From Desulfovibrio sp. (GTDB taxonomy: Bacteria; Desulfobacterota; Desulfovibrionia; Desulfovibrionales; Desulfovibrionaceae), in NCBI GenBank assembly GCA_016218665.1, contig JACRDI010000005.1, positions 1 to 64,000 on the forward strand: 64,000 nucleotides of DNA, given 5' to 3'. This document shows positions 29,023 to 38,464 of this stretch, piece after piece (position 1 is the stretch's first letter; each line of letters begins with the position of its first letter). Below the pieces are notes generated by a model that saw nothing but the letters and a program-made list of their open reading frames with translations, made no database searches and was not told the DNA's origin. Position numbers and translations under genes: made by a program.

Positions 29023-31035
29023 CTAGGCCTTGGCCATGCCGTCCATGACCTCGCGCAGCTGGTCGGCCAGGCGGTGCAGCTCCTCCACGTCGCGCGCGGC
29101 CTCGTCCATGCCGGCGGAGGTGGAGAGGGCGATGTCGTTGATCTCGGCCACGGCGCTGTCCACCTGGGCGCTGGCCCCGGCCTGCAGCTCCACCGCGGTG
29201 GCGATGCCGCGCACGCGCAGGGTGGTGTCGTTGACCATGCCCACGATTTCGCGCAGGGCCTCGCCCGACTGGCTGGCCAGATCGTTGGTGCGCTCGATGG
29301 CCTTGGCCGACTGCTCCACCTGGGCCACGTTGGCGCGCGTGCCCTGCTGGATGCTGCCGATGGCGTCGCCCACCTCCTTGGTGGCGGTCATGGTCTTCTC
29401 GGCCAGTTTGCGCACCTCGTCGGCCACCACGGCGAAGCCTCTGCCCGCGTCGCCCGCGCGCGCGGCCTCGATGGCGGCGTTGAGCGCCAGCAGGTTGGTC
29501 TGGTCGGCGATGTCGCGGATGACGTTCATGATCTGGCCGATGGCCTCGGCCTGCTGGCCCAGGGTGCCCATGTTCTCCTTCAGCGCCAGGGACTGCGCGC
29601 GGACCTCCTCCACGGAGGCCATGACCTGGCGCACCACCTCGGCTCCCTCGGTGGCCTTGCCGCCGGCGCTCTCCGCGCCCTTGGCCGCTATCTCGGCGCT
29701 CTCCGCCGCGCCGCGGATGGACTCGCCCATGTCGCCCATAGCCTGGGCCGTGGCTCCGGCGCGTTCGCGCTGCTGGGCCGCGCCGTCCTCGGCCTGGGCG
29801 ATCTGCCCGGACAGGCGCTTGGAGCAGTCGAGCAGGGCGTTCACCACATCCTCGGCCTGCTTCGCGGCCTGGGTCACGGCCTGGTTCTGGCTCATGATCC
29901 TGGCCTCCTGCTCGCGCAGCTCGGTGAGGTCGGTATAGAGGCACATGGCCCCCATGGGAGCGCCGGTGATGTCGTTGTAGAGCGGCGACGCGGCGATGAG
30001 GATGCGGCGCTTGCCGCCCTTGCGGCCGATCAGGTCCACCTCGCGGGAGATGGTGCCTTTCTCCTCCATGGCCTGGCCAAGCACGGTCTTGCGGCTGGAG
30101 TCGCCGTAGAAGAAGTGCGCCACGTTCTGGCCCACGTAGTCCTTGGGTTTCCCCTCGTGCTGCAGGATGTCGAGGAGGGACTGGTTGGTCTGGATGAGGA
30201 CGCTGGACTCGTTCACCACCACGAAGGGGGTGGCGATGCCCTTGAGCACGCCGCGCGTGTAGCCCAGCGAATCCTGCACCTTGGCGGCCATGGCTTCCAG
30301 CGCGTCGGCCACGTCCTTCAGCTCGCCGGAGAATTCGCCCAGCAGGCACTGGTCGAAGCGGCCCTCGGCCTGGCACATGGCGAAGGCCTGGATGCTGCGC
30401 AGGGGAACGAGGATCATGCGCGCGCCGAAGATGAGCAGCACCGCCATGCCCACCAGCATGACGAACCCCAGCGACAGGACTATCCAGAAGGAGCGCTGTT
30501 CCTGGGCCTTGTAGGATTCGTATGCGGCCTTGGACTTCTTGCTCTGCTCGTCGATGGCCTTCTGGATGACGTCCTTTATTTCGCGCCACTTCTTGGTTTC
30601 CCTGGTGTTCAAAAGCTCCGTGGCGGCCTGGGGCTTGCCCTCCATGGCGGCGTTCATCACCTCGGTCTTGAGGGCGTGGGCCTCGTCCCACATGGGCGGC
30701 AGGGCGGAGAGGGATTGGCCCATGGGGCCCTTGGCCAGCCTCTGCGCCGTTTCCAGCGCTTTCTTGAATTTTTCGTGCGCGTTGACGTAGTTCTTCTGCG
30801 CCGTCTTGTCCGTGGGGTTCAGCACCACGTTGCGGGTGGCCTGCTCGGTCTGCAGGCCCTGGGCGTACATCTCCTGCAACTGCCCAAGCAGGGCTTCCTC
30901 CACATTGATGATGTCTTCGAAGGTGTTTCCAACGCGCTGTGATTGCAGGAAGAAGAGTAACAGCGTGGCGGCGAACCCGGCCAAGGTCACGCCGCCCAGA
31001 ACGAACAACAGGGCCTTGATGGTCATGCGTTTCAC
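29023..31035 (-). CDS. methyl-accepting chemotaxis protein with PAS domain
   Basis: A 670-aa chemoreceptor. The GTG at 31035 (then [14 protein letters not shown]) is chosen because GGAGG stands 6 nt before it; an in-frame ATG 36 nt upstream has no comparable RBS. TM1 is at about 8-28 and TM2 at about 174-196, enclosing a four-helix-bundle-like periplasmic part. A PAS domain (about 265-365, [20 protein letters not shown]) follows, then the signalling hairpin ([20 protein letters not shown], then [16 protein letters not shown]). Signals to CheA/CheW; no che genes are nearby. Confidence 0.92.
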   Translation of the reverse strand: MKRMTIKALLFVLGGVTLAGFAATLLLFFLQSQRVGNTFEDIINVEEALLGQLQEMYAQGLQTEQATRNVVLNPTDKTAQKNYVNAHEKFKKALETAQRLAKGPMGQSLSALPPMWDEAHALKTEVMNAAMEGKPQAATELLNTRETKKWREIKDVIQKAIDEQSKKSKAAYESYKAQEQRSFWIVLSLGFVMLVGMAVLLIFGARMILVPLRSIQAFAMCQAEGRFDQCLLGEFSGELKDVADALEAMAAKVQDSLGYTRGVLKGIATPFVVVNESSVLIQTNQSLLDILQHEGKPKDYVGQNVAHFFYGDSSRKTVLGQAMEEKGTISREVDLIGRKGGKRRILIAASPLYNDITGAPMGAMCLYTDLTELREQEARIMSQNQAVTQAAKQAEDVVNALLDCSKRLSGQIAQAEDGAAQQRERAGATAQAMGDMGESIRGAAESAEIAAKGAESAGGKATEGAEVVRQVMASVEEVRAQSLALKENMGTLGQQAEAIGQIMNVIRDIADQTNLLALNAAIEAARAGDAGRGFAVVADEVRKLAEKTMTATKEVGDAIGSIQQGTRANVAQVEQSAKAIERTNDLASQSGEALREIVGMVNDTTLRVRGIATAVELQAGASAQVDSAVAEINDIALSTSAGMDEAARDVEELHRLADQLREVMDGMAKA

Positions 31036-31154
31036 GGGGATCCTCCAAAGCAAAATGGCATTCCCATGCAAGAAGGAAGCCTTCTATAGGGATATCATTC
31101 TGTATGCGCAGGAGGAAAAGAAATCAATGGGGACGGAGAAAAATCAATGGTGCA

Positions 31155-31709
31155 TCAGAAGACCACGGCCTCGAACCAGTAGAGCTGCGTGTCTGGATTC
31201 TTCCAGGCCTGGGCGGGCAAGCCGGCCTTGCGGCAGGTCTGGGCCAGGAACTGCAGGCGGTCCCAGCCCCATTCGACGGGCACCTGGGGCAGCAGCAGGC
31301 CCTGGCGCATGCCCTGACGCACGATGAGCCCGTGCCGGCCCACCTCCACCAGCTCCGGGTCCGGGCAGGGCAGCACGGGGCCGAGGATGGAGATCTCGAT
31401 GTCCAGGTCCGCCAGCTCCCCCGGCCCCAGGGGCTGGAAGCGCGGATCCTCGAAGGCCGCGGCCCGGGCCATGTTCCACACGGTCTGGAACAGCGGGCCC
31501 TGGCCGATGATGTTGCCGATGCAGCCGCGCAAATTGCCCTGGCGCTTGAGGGTGACGAAGGCCCCCAGCTCCATGCGGGGCAGGGCGGAGGCGGGTTCCG
31601 GCGGGGTCTGCGGGCCCGCGCCAGAAAGGCGGGAGGTGATGGACAGGAGCACCAGCTCCTTCAGGTACCGCTTTTCCTCGACCGAGGGATTGAGCCGGAA
31701 ACCGTCCAT
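31155..31709 (-). CDS. AMMECR1-domain protein
   Basis: A 184-aa protein of the AMMECR1 family, with the signature LRGCIGNIIG at about 60-69, FVTLKRQGNLRG before it and LLPQVPVEWGWDRLQFL near the C-terminus. In many bacteria the domain belongs to the AmmeMemoRadiSam set, but the Memo and radical SAM partners are not here. Molecular function is unsettled. The RBS AGGAGG sits before the ATG at 31709. Same strand as purN. Confidence 0.9.
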   Translation of the reverse strand: MDGFRLNPSVEEKRYLKELVLLSITSRLSGAGPQTPPEPASALPRMELGAFVTLKRQGNLRGCIGNIIGQGPLFQTVWNMARAAAFEDPRFQPLGPGELADLDIEISILGPVLPCPDPELVEVGRHGLIVRQGMRQGLLLPQVPVEWGWDRLQFLAQTCRKAGLPAQAWKNPDTQLYWFEAVVF

Positions 31710-31733
31710 GGAGACCTCCTGTGGTTACGGGCC

Positions 31734-31772
31734 TGGCCTATGGAACTGGCCTACGGAACTGGCCTACGGAAC
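31734..31772. repeat. 13-bp tandem array (unit TGGCCTACGGAAC), three copies
   Basis: Three copies (31734, 31747, 31760; the first has T for C at one site). The array covers the gap between purN and the AMMECR1 gene and includes the purN stop codon and last codons. Confidence 0.9.
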
Positions 31773-32465
31773 TGGCAGGAACTCCTGCTCCAGGCCCGGG
31801 CTGGCCAGGTAGGGCAGGGCGGCGTCGCCGCAGCTGGCCGGGGCGGCGCCCGCGATGCGCACGTGCCGGCCCTCGATGGCGAGCCTGCCCGCCGCCAGCC
31901 AGGCCACCGCCTGGGGGTAGATCGAGTGTTCGAGCTTCAGGATGCGCGCGGCCAGGGCGTCGCCCCCTTCGCCGGGAAGGGCGGGCACGGCGGCCTGGAT
32001 GATGACCGGGCCGTGGTCCATGATCTCATCGACAAAGTGCACGCTGCACCCGGCCAGGCGCACGCCGTACTTGGCGGCGTCAGCCGCGCCGTGGGTGCCG
32101 GGGAAGCTGGGCAGCAGCGCCGGGTGGATGTTCACCACGGCAGCGGGGAAGGCGCGCAGGAACTCCGGGGTCAGCATGCGCATGAACCCGGCCAGCACCA
32201 CCGCGCCGGTTCCGGCCGTGATGCCGTGCTCCCCGATGACGCGGACCATCTCCTGGTCGAAGGCCAGGCGGGAGGCGAACTCCGTGTGCGGGCGGCACCA
32301 GGTGGGAATGCCGCGCTTTTTCGCGCGCTCCAGGCCGTAGGCGTCGGCCTTGTTGGAAACCACCACGCGCACCTCGGCGTCTATGCAACCGGCGTCGATC
32401 TTGTCCAGGATGGACTGGAGATTGGAACCGCCGCCGGAAACCAGGACGGCAAGGGGCATGGCCAT
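31764..32465 (-). CDS. purN: phosphoribosylglycinamide formyltransferase 1
   Basis: A 233-aa enzyme transferring a formyl group from 10-formyl-tetrahydrofolate to GAR in purine synthesis. LAVLVSGGGSNLQSILD binds the phosphoribosyl part. GFMRMLTPEFL, NIHPALLPSFPGTHG (catalytic Asn-His) and a later Asp (FVDEIMDHGPVI) are in place. The ATG at 32465 follows CGGAGCG. About 20-30 residues longer than the E. coli enzyme, with the C-terminal tail ending in the 13-bp repeat. Confidence 0.96.
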   Translation of the reverse strand: MAMPLAVLVSGGGSNLQSILDKIDAGCIDAEVRVVVSNKADAYGLERAKKRGIPTWCRPHTEFASRLAFDQEMVRVIGEHGITAGTGAVVLAGFMRMLTPEFLRAFPAAVVNIHPALLPSFPGTHGAADAAKYGVRLAGCSVHFVDEIMDHGPVIIQAAVPALPGEGGDALAARILKLEHSIYPQAVAWLAAGRLAIEGRHVRIAGAAPASCGDAALPYLASPGLEQEFLPVP

Positions 32466-32596
32466 GGGGTGCGCTCCGTGTGTGTTCTTGCCGCCAGACA
32501 GCCTTGCGCGGCGCGGCATGGGCCCTCCTACCCCTTTTCGGCGCCGATGTGAACAGGCCTGCGCCTCTCCGTTTGCGGGGAACAGGCGTGCGCATC

Positions 32597-32625
32597 TTGT
32601 CAACGTGGTCGATACTGCATAGTAT
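32597..32625 (+). promoter_or_regulatory. sigma70-type promoter for the exported-protein gene
   Basis: TTGTCA (32597-32602) and TAGTAT (32620-32625) with a 17-bp spacer in the purN/exported protein divergent gap, about 60 bp before the ATG at 32685. Confidence 0.6.
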
Positions 32626-32684
32626 TCCTTGTTTGACGCGGAAGGCGCGGTGCCGCTCCGCAAAATCAGCATGAGGTTTGTTGA

Positions 32685-33860
32685 ATGTCTTTCCGCTCTT
32701 GCCTGCGCAGCCGCCTTGGCCTGCTTGTTTCCTCCCTGTTCCTGGCCCTGCTGCTGCCCGCCCTGGCCCAGGCCGCCCTGCCCCAGAACGTGGAACAAGA
32801 CCTGGGCGCGCTCCTCGATCTGTCCCAAAAGCGTGGCAGCGCCATCAGCGCGCAGAGCTACGACGGCCTGCTGGATTACGTGATGCAGCTCAAGGGCGAC
32901 GCCCGCGAGCTGGTGCCCAACCGCCGCTTCGACGGCAACGGCACCGTGCTGCGCGTGAGCATGAAGACCAGCCTGCCCCGGCTGATGAGCTACTGCTACA
33001 ACCCGGCCATACCCAACTACCTGCTCTTTCCCAGCGTGCTGCGCCTGGGCGGCTGGTACGCCGGCAGCGACATCCTGAAGGACTCCAAGCCCTGGACGCA
33101 CTTCTCCGGCAAGCTGGACGCCCCGGTGGCCCTGTGGGGCCAGGAGTTCGAGGTCAACGCGCCGGATTCCTTCGGCGGCGGCTACTACCGCTATGACCTG
33201 AACCGGCTCATCATCCTGACCAGGTACCACGGCAAGAACGTGCTCATCTCGGTCAGCAAGCAGAAGGACAAGTCCAGCGTGGGCAAGAAGGCCGTCATCC
33301 TGGACGAGGGCGAGTGGAGCTACTTCTACTCCGGCATCAACGGCCTGAACAAGGGTCTCATCGGCTGGGCCGACACCTACATGTACGACTCCGCCTCGGT
33401 GCAGGTGTTCGTGGAGGACGGCCCCAACCAGACCACCTTCACGCTGTTCAAGTGGCTGCGCGCCGGCTGGTCCGGCCTGAACGTCGTCCAGAAGGACCAC
33501 ATCAACGACGGCGCCACCCGCTACGCCAACGCCTTCAAGAAGATCGTCGAGTCCGACAGGCTGCCCGCCCCGGACGAACTGGCCGCCCGCGTGCGCGAAC
33601 TCTCCACCATGAGCGATGCCGAGCTGGACCGCAAGATCACCGCCTACGCCATCGCCATCGAGAACATCGCCAAGACCAGCCCGGCCATGAACAAGAGCGA
33701 GTTCCAGAAGGTGGTGGAAAACGGCAAGTACGCCAAGATCCTGAACCGCGAGGAGCGCGTGGGCGCCATCCTGGTGGAATACCTGAAGAGCCGCCTGGGC
33801 AAGCGCCCTCTGGTGGACTTCCCCGCCGCGCCGGCCCCCGCCGCCCGCAGGGCCGGCTAG
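32685..33860 (+). CDS. exported protein of unknown function
   Basis: A 391-aa protein with a clear signal peptide (about 1-29, LGLLVSSLFLALLLPALAQA, cleavage near AQA). The mature part is mixed alpha/beta with many aromatics, then a helical C-terminal third (about 290-370) and an Ala/Pro end. No catalytic motif or family is recognised. It starts a plus-strand run with a 74-aa Cys protein, purU and a permease, with gaps of 4-22 bp, so probably one operon. Periplasmic location is predicted from the signal. Confidence 0.75.
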   Translation: MSFRSCLRSRLGLLVSSLFLALLLPALAQAALPQNVEQDLGALLDLSQKRGSAISAQSYDGLLDYVMQLKGDARELVPNRRFDGNGTVLRVSMKTSLPRLMSYCYNPAIPNYLLFPSVLRLGGWYAGSDILKDSKPWTHFSGKLDAPVALWGQEFEVNAPDSFGGGYYRYDLNRLIILTRYHGKNVLISVSKQKDKSSVGKKAVILDEGEWSYFYSGINGLNKGLIGWADTYMYDSASVQVFVEDGPNQTTFTLFKWLRAGWSGLNVVQKDHINDGATRYANAFKKIVESDRLPAPDELAARVRELSTMSDAELDRKITAYAIAIENIAKTSPAMNKSEFQKVVENGKYAKILNREERVGAILVEYLKSRLGKRPLVDFPAAPAPAARRAG

Positions 33861-33882
33861 CACCATCCCGAAGGAGAACCCC

Positions 33883-34107
33883 ATGCACCCGGAATCCGAT
33901 GCGAAGTTCAAGTACTGCCCGCTGCTCAAGACCCGCGACGACAAGCTGAAGTTCTGCCTGGGCTCGGGCTGCATGTTCTGGCGCTGGGAAAATCCCGCCA
34001 AGACCGGGGCCGACGAGCGCGGCTACTGCGGCGCTGCCGGCCCGGCCATCGCCGCCGCCCTCCTGCGCGGGGCCGATGACGACCAGAAGCCCATCGAGGA
34101 CTACTAG
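33883..34107 (+). CDS. small cysteine-containing protein
   Basis: A 74-aa soluble protein, start after AAGGAG. Four Cys (C12, C25, C30, C49) in YCPLLK, FCLGSGCMFWRW and YCGAAG suggest a zinc or iron-sulfur site. I do not know a function for this pattern. It lies 22 bp after the exported-protein gene and 4 bp before purU. Confidence 0.7.
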   Translation: MHPESDAKFKYCPLLKTRDDKLKFCLGSGCMFWRWENPAKTGADERGYCGAAGPAIAAALLRGADDDQKPIEDY

Positions 34108-34111
34108 GCCC

Positions 34112-35044
34112 ATGACAGCCGCCATGCCCCACTGCAAGCCTGCCCCCCACGGACAGGCCGGAACAGCACGCCTGCTCGTCACCTGCGCGGACCGCTCGGG
34201 CATCGTGGCCGCCGTGAGCGGCTACCTGCACGCCCGCGGCGTGAACATCATCCACTCCGACCAGCACTCCACAGACCCCCAGGGCGGGCGCTTCTTCATG
34301 CGCCAGGAGTTCTTCTTCCCCGGTCTGGAGGACTGCCTGGGCGAACTCATGCGCGACTTCGACACCGAGGTGGCCCAGCAGTTCGGCATGCAGTGGCGGG
34401 TCATCCTGGCCGGGCGCAAGAAGCGCATGGCCGTGCTCGTGTCGCGCCTGGACCACGCCCTCATGGACCTGCTCTGGCGCGTGGGCAGGCATGAGCTGCC
34501 CGCAGAGATTCCGCTGGTCATCAGCAACCACCCGGACCTGAAGCACGCCGTGGAGTCCTTCGGCGTGGCCTTCCACCACGTGCACGTGCCCGATGCCGGC
34601 GACGCCCCGCGCGGCCGCGGCCTCTCCCTGCCCGAGGAGCGCATGCTGGAGCTCCTCGCCAACGCGCCCGGCGGACCCATCGACCTCGTGGTGCTGGCGC
34701 GCTACATGCGCATCCTCTCGCCCGCCTTCGTGAAGCGCTTTCCCCAGCGCATCATCAACATCCACCACTCCTTCCTGCCCGCCTTCGAAGGAGCCGACCC
34801 CTACCGCCGCGCCGCCGAGCGCGGGGTGAAGCTCATCGGCGCCACGGCCCACTACGTCACCGGCCGGCTGGACAAGGGGCCCATCATCGAGCAGGACGTC
34901 ATCCGCGTGTCCCACCGCCACCGCATCGACGAGCTCAAGATCCTCGGGCGCGACATCGAGCGCCAGGTGCTCTCCCGCGCGGTGCGCTGGCACCTGGAGG
35001 ACCGGGTGCTGGTGGACGGCAACAAGACCATCGTGTTCGCGTAA
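34112..35044 (+). CDS. purU: formyltetrahydrofolate deformylase
   Basis: A 310-aa enzyme that hydrolyses 10-formyl-THF to THF and formate. An N-terminal ACT domain (about 18-95, LLVTCADRSGIVAAVSGYL) and a C-terminal formyltransferase-fold domain with RYMRILSPAFVKRF, NIHHSFLPAFEGADPY and HYVTGRLDKGPIIEQD are present. The ATG at 34112 sits 13 nt after GAGGA; another Met four codons later is possible. It could supply formate to the formate dehydrogenase, but that link is only inferred from chemistry. Confidence 0.95.
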   Translation: MTAAMPHCKPAPHGQAGTARLLVTCADRSGIVAAVSGYLHARGVNIIHSDQHSTDPQGGRFFMRQEFFFPGLEDCLGELMRDFDTEVAQQFGMQWRVILAGRKKRMAVLVSRLDHALMDLLWRVGRHELPAEIPLVISNHPDLKHAVESFGVAFHHVHVPDAGDAPRGRGLSLPEERMLELLANAPGGPIDLVVLARYMRILSPAFVKRFPQRIINIHHSFLPAFEGADPYRRAAERGVKLIGATAHYVTGRLDKGPIIEQDVIRVSHRHRIDELKILGRDIERQVLSRAVRWHLEDRVLVDGNKTIVFA

Positions 35045-35061
35045 AGGGCCGGGGCCAGGGG

Positions 35062-36777
35062 ATGCTCCGCGACAAGCTTCGGTACGACGCCAACGACACG
35101 CCGCCGCTCTACATGTCGGTCAGTCTGGCCTTCATGCACGTGCTTCTGGTGTTCGACGCCATCATCTTCATTCCCAACGTGCTGGGCAAGACGGCCGGCG
35201 TGCCGCCGGAGACGCTGGCCTTCATCACTTTCGGCACGGTGCTCATCTCGGCGGTGTTCACCTTTCTGCAAAGCAGGGCCAAGTTCGGCATCGGCTGCGG
35301 CTTCGTCATGTTCACCGGCTCGTACAGCGCGTTTTTGCTGTGCTCGGTGGACGCGGTGAAGATGGGCGGGCTGCCGCTTCTGGCCAGCATGACGCTCCTG
35401 ACCGTGCCGGTGGTGTTTCTGTATACTTTTTTCATCCGATTTTTCCGGCACATCATCACCCCCGCGGTGGGCGGCGTGGTCGTTCTGCTCATCGGCACGG
35501 CCATGGTGCCCATCAGCCTGGGGCTGTGGGCCGGGCCGGACACGGGCGACATGGCCGTGACGCTGACGCGGCTGGGCATCGGCGCGGTGACGATACTGGT
35601 GCTGACGCTGCTCATGCTTTTCGGCAGCGCAAGGCTCAGGATGTGGAGCCCGCTCATCGCCATGGCGGCCGGGTACGGGGCGGCGCTGGCGGCCGGGGAG
35701 GCGCACTTCGAGCATACGGCGCGCGCGGCCTGGTTCGGCCTGCCGGAATTTTCCGCCTGGCCGGGCATCGAGCTCGACTTGAAGGCCAGCCATCTGCCGC
35801 TGCTGATGGCTTTCGCCATGGGCATGGTGGCCAGCATGATCGAGAGCACGGGCAACATCATGCTGGTGCAGCAGATCTCGACCCGCAACTTCCGCCGGGT
35901 TTCCTACGACCAGGTGCAGAGCGGCCTGTACTGCGACGGGTTGAGCAAGGCCGCGGCCGGGCTTTTCGGCACCGCGGTGCCCTCCCTCTACTGCGACAAC
36001 CTGCCGCTCATCGAGATGACGGGCGTGGCCTCCCGCCGGGTGGGCACCTGCGGCGCGGGCATCCTGCTGGTTTTGGCCTTCGTGCCCAAGGTCAGCGGGG
36101 TGATTCTGGACATGCCCGGCCCGGTCATCGGCGGGTTCCTCATCGTCATTTCCGCGCTCCTGTTCCATGCGGGCTTCGGCCTGGTGGCCATGACCAAGCT
36201 GAACAACCAGCACGGGCTGATCCTGGGCCTGTCCCTGGTGGTGGGGCTGGTGGCGGGGGGCAAGTCGTTCTTCCCCGGCGTTGTGCCCGCGAGCATGAGC
36301 CCGCTTTTGCAGAACAGCGTGGCCATGGGCGGCTTCACGGCCTTCATTTTGAGCACGCTGGCCTACCTCGCGCCCAAGCGGGGCATCAACGGCGTGTTCA
36401 AGGCGGATGTGGCCGAGCTGGACGGGGTGCAGCGTCTTTTGGCGGGCGGGCGCGGCCGGCTGGACCTTTCCGACGAGGCCTTCAACGTGCTTTCCCTGTG
36501 CTGCGAGGAGGTCTTCTGCCACATGGTGGCCGGCGGTTCGGAAGGGGGCGCGCGCACGTTGACGCTGCGCGTCTCGCGCACGGACGAGGGCTATTTCACG
36601 GAAATGGTCTGCGGCCACATGATGGACGACATCAACAACTTCGCCCTGCCGGAATCGCTGTTGCAGGCCACATCCCAGGAGCTGAACCAGCTTGGGCTGG
36701 TGCTCTTTTCCCAGTACGCGCGCGACGTGAAGCACCTGGAGATCTCCGGGTACTCCTACATTTCCTTTGTTGTGTAA
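35062..36777 (+). CDS. NCS2-type purine/xanthine permease fused to a degenerate GHKL-like domain
   Basis: A 571-aa protein. Residues about 1-440 form an NCS2 (UraA/UacT-like) transporter with about 14 helices; GMVASMIESTGNIMLVQQIS and a later GPVIGGFLIVISALLFHAGF resemble the substrate and scaffold helices. Residues about 470-571 look like an anti-sigma type HATPase_c_2 domain (FNVLSLCCEEVFCHMV, then LGLVLFSQYARDVKHLEISG), but the Asn expected in the N-box is not in place, so nucleotide binding may be lost. It follows purU by 17 bp. Substrate unproven. Confidence 0.8.
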   Translation: MLRDKLRYDANDTPPLYMSVSLAFMHVLLVFDAIIFIPNVLGKTAGVPPETLAFITFGTVLISAVFTFLQSRAKFGIGCGFVMFTGSYSAFLLCSVDAVKMGGLPLLASMTLLTVPVVFLYTFFIRFFRHIITPAVGGVVVLLIGTAMVPISLGLWAGPDTGDMAVTLTRLGIGAVTILVLTLLMLFGSARLRMWSPLIAMAAGYGAALAAGEAHFEHTARAAWFGLPEFSAWPGIELDLKASHLPLLMAFAMGMVASMIESTGNIMLVQQISTRNFRRVSYDQVQSGLYCDGLSKAAAGLFGTAVPSLYCDNLPLIEMTGVASRRVGTCGAGILLVLAFVPKVSGVILDMPGPVIGGFLIVISALLFHAGFGLVAMTKLNNQHGLILGLSLVVGLVAGGKSFFPGVVPASMSPLLQNSVAMGGFTAFILSTLAYLAPKRGINGVFKADVAELDGVQRLLAGGRGRLDLSDEAFNVLSLCCEEVFCHMVAGGSEGGARTLTLRVSRTDEGYFTEMVCGHMMDDINNFALPESLLQATSQELNQLGLVLFSQYARDVKHLEISGYSYISFVV

Positions 36778-36796
36778 GGATTGGCGCGGTGCAGGG

Positions 36797-38356
36797 CTAG
36801 GCCTGGGCCGGCGCCGCGCCGGGCACGGGCGGGGGCGGAGCCTGGATGGCGCCGAACTTGGCCAGCAGTTCCGCCAGCTTGGCCTTGACGTTCTGCGTGG
36901 TGCGGGCCACCTGGGCCAGGTCTATGGCCACCAGGAAGTCGCGCCGGAAGGGCGCCTCGTCCCACAGCTGGCGCACCTGGGCCTGCAGGGGCTCCTCCAG
37001 CTGCAGCACCTGCATGATGGAGGCGAGCTGCTGGGCCGTGCGCGGCTTGAAGAGCAGCATGTCGCCCCGGGTGGGGTCCTGGGCCCATATCTGGTTCTTG
37101 CGGATCTTGCTCATGCCGCGCGATGCCAGGGCGTCCACGGCGGGGGCGTGGCTTCTGCGCATGGCCGCGGTTTTGACCATGACCTTGGCCCCCTCGTCGC
37201 GGGCCTTCTCGCGCAGCAGGCCCACGAAGGCCGACTCCAGCAGGAAGAACAGCACGCGCTCCAGCGACTCGATGGACAGCCCCTGGGCCAGGGCGCGCAC
37301 GGCGTCCAGCTCGTCGGAGCGCAGGCTGGCCAGGGCCGCCAGGAACTGCTCGCGTGATTTGCTGAGCACGAGCACCGCGCCGAGGGCCAGGGCCACGGCC
37401 TGTTCCATGAGGAAGGGCAGGGGGTGCTTCTCGGTGTCGGGCTGGCCGGCGGCGCGGGCCTGCATGGCCCGGTGCAGGCTTTCGGCCACGGGGTCCATGC
37501 ACACGATGAGCGCTGCGCTTTCCAGATATTCCAGCAACATGTCCCCCGGCAGGAAGCTCAGGCCCTTGAGCAGGCAGGCCTGCACCACCTTGCGCACGGC
37601 CAGGCGCTCCGGCTCCTTGGCGCTGGCCTGGGCAAAGGAGGTCTGGATGCGCGTCTGGTCGATGTGCCCCGGGGTGTCGTGCAGGGTGGAGAGTACGTCG
37701 TCGAAAAGGTAGCGCACCACCACCAGCTGGCCGTCCTTGGAAAGGTGGAACTTGCCACCGGCGGTCAGGTGTTCGTAGCCCTCGGCCACGTGCTGGGCGA
37801 TGAAACGCTCCACGAACTCCCGCCAGAAGCCCTGGTCGAACTCCTGGGTCTTCAGGATCTCGTTGAACTGCGAGAGGCCCGGCGCGCCGAAGTGGCGCAT
37901 GATGAGCTCCTCGAAGTTGTCGGTGGTCAGCCCCATGGCGAAGACCATGCCCTGCACGCTTTTGACCAGCAGGGACTCGGTGTTGCGCAAAAGCGCGGTG
38001 GTCTGCTCGCTGGCCGCCTGGTCGCCCGAGGCCAGTTCCTTGTCCAGGCGGTTCAGCAGCACGGGGAAGTTGGCCGCCAGCTTGCGCAGCACGGAGTCCG
38101 CCGGGTGGTCGGACCGGCGGCACAGCTGGTTCACGATGCTCTGCTGCTGGGTGGCCAGCATGGGATATTCGCTTATGCCGCCGCTGTTGACCGCGATAAA
38201 GCTGAGCTGGAGCTCGCGTTCCAGCACTTCGCGCATGGTGTTGCGCTCCTTGAGGGGGCGCATGGCGGCCAGGTAGGCTTCAAGCCGGGCGGGCCAGGCG
38301 GGACGTGAATCCACGGCCTGGGGGGAGGCCTGCGTTGCGGTATGCGCGTCGTCCAC
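36797..38356 (-). CDS. protein of unknown function, 519 aa
   Basis: A long helical soluble protein with no signal peptide or clear membrane span and a Pro-rich end (APPPPVPGAAPAQA). The start is the GTG at 38356, 6 nt after AGGAG. No catalytic motif is recognised; it resembles no family I can name. A terminator hairpin separates it from motB, so it is probably a separate unit transcribed from the gap 38357-38420. It converges on the permease gene with a 19-bp gap. Confidence 0.7.
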   Translation of the reverse strand: MDDAHTATQASPQAVDSRPAWPARLEAYLAAMRPLKERNTMREVLERELQLSFIAVNSGGISEYPMLATQQQSIVNQLCRRSDHPADSVLRKLAANFPVLLNRLDKELASGDQAASEQTTALLRNTESLLVKSVQGMVFAMGLTTDNFEELIMRHFGAPGLSQFNEILKTQEFDQGFWREFVERFIAQHVAEGYEHLTAGGKFHLSKDGQLVVVRYLFDDVLSTLHDTPGHIDQTRIQTSFAQASAKEPERLAVRKVVQACLLKGLSFLPGDMLLEYLESAALIVCMDPVAESLHRAMQARAAGQPDTEKHPLPFLMEQAVALALGAVLVLSKSREQFLAALASLRSDELDAVRALAQGLSIESLERVLFFLLESAFVGLLREKARDEGAKVMVKTAAMRRSHAPAVDALASRGMSKIRKNQIWAQDPTRGDMLLFKPRTAQQLASIMQVLQLEEPLQAQVRQLWDEAPFRRDFLVAIDLAQVARTTQNVKAKLAELLAKFGAIQAPPPPVPGAAPAQA

Positions 38357-38420
38357 TGTTGCTCCTGGATGCGTACTTCTACGTTGGGCAAGTCACAACC
38401 CATTCGGCCTGTTTTGGGGA

Positions 38421-38453
38421 AAAATCAAGGGGCTTGGCGGGAAAAACAGCCCC
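38421..38453 (-). terminator. terminator after motB
   Basis: On the minus strand GGGGCT pairs with AGCCCC and is followed by TTGATTTTT. Confidence 0.65.
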
Positions 38454-38464
38454 CAGCGGGAAGT

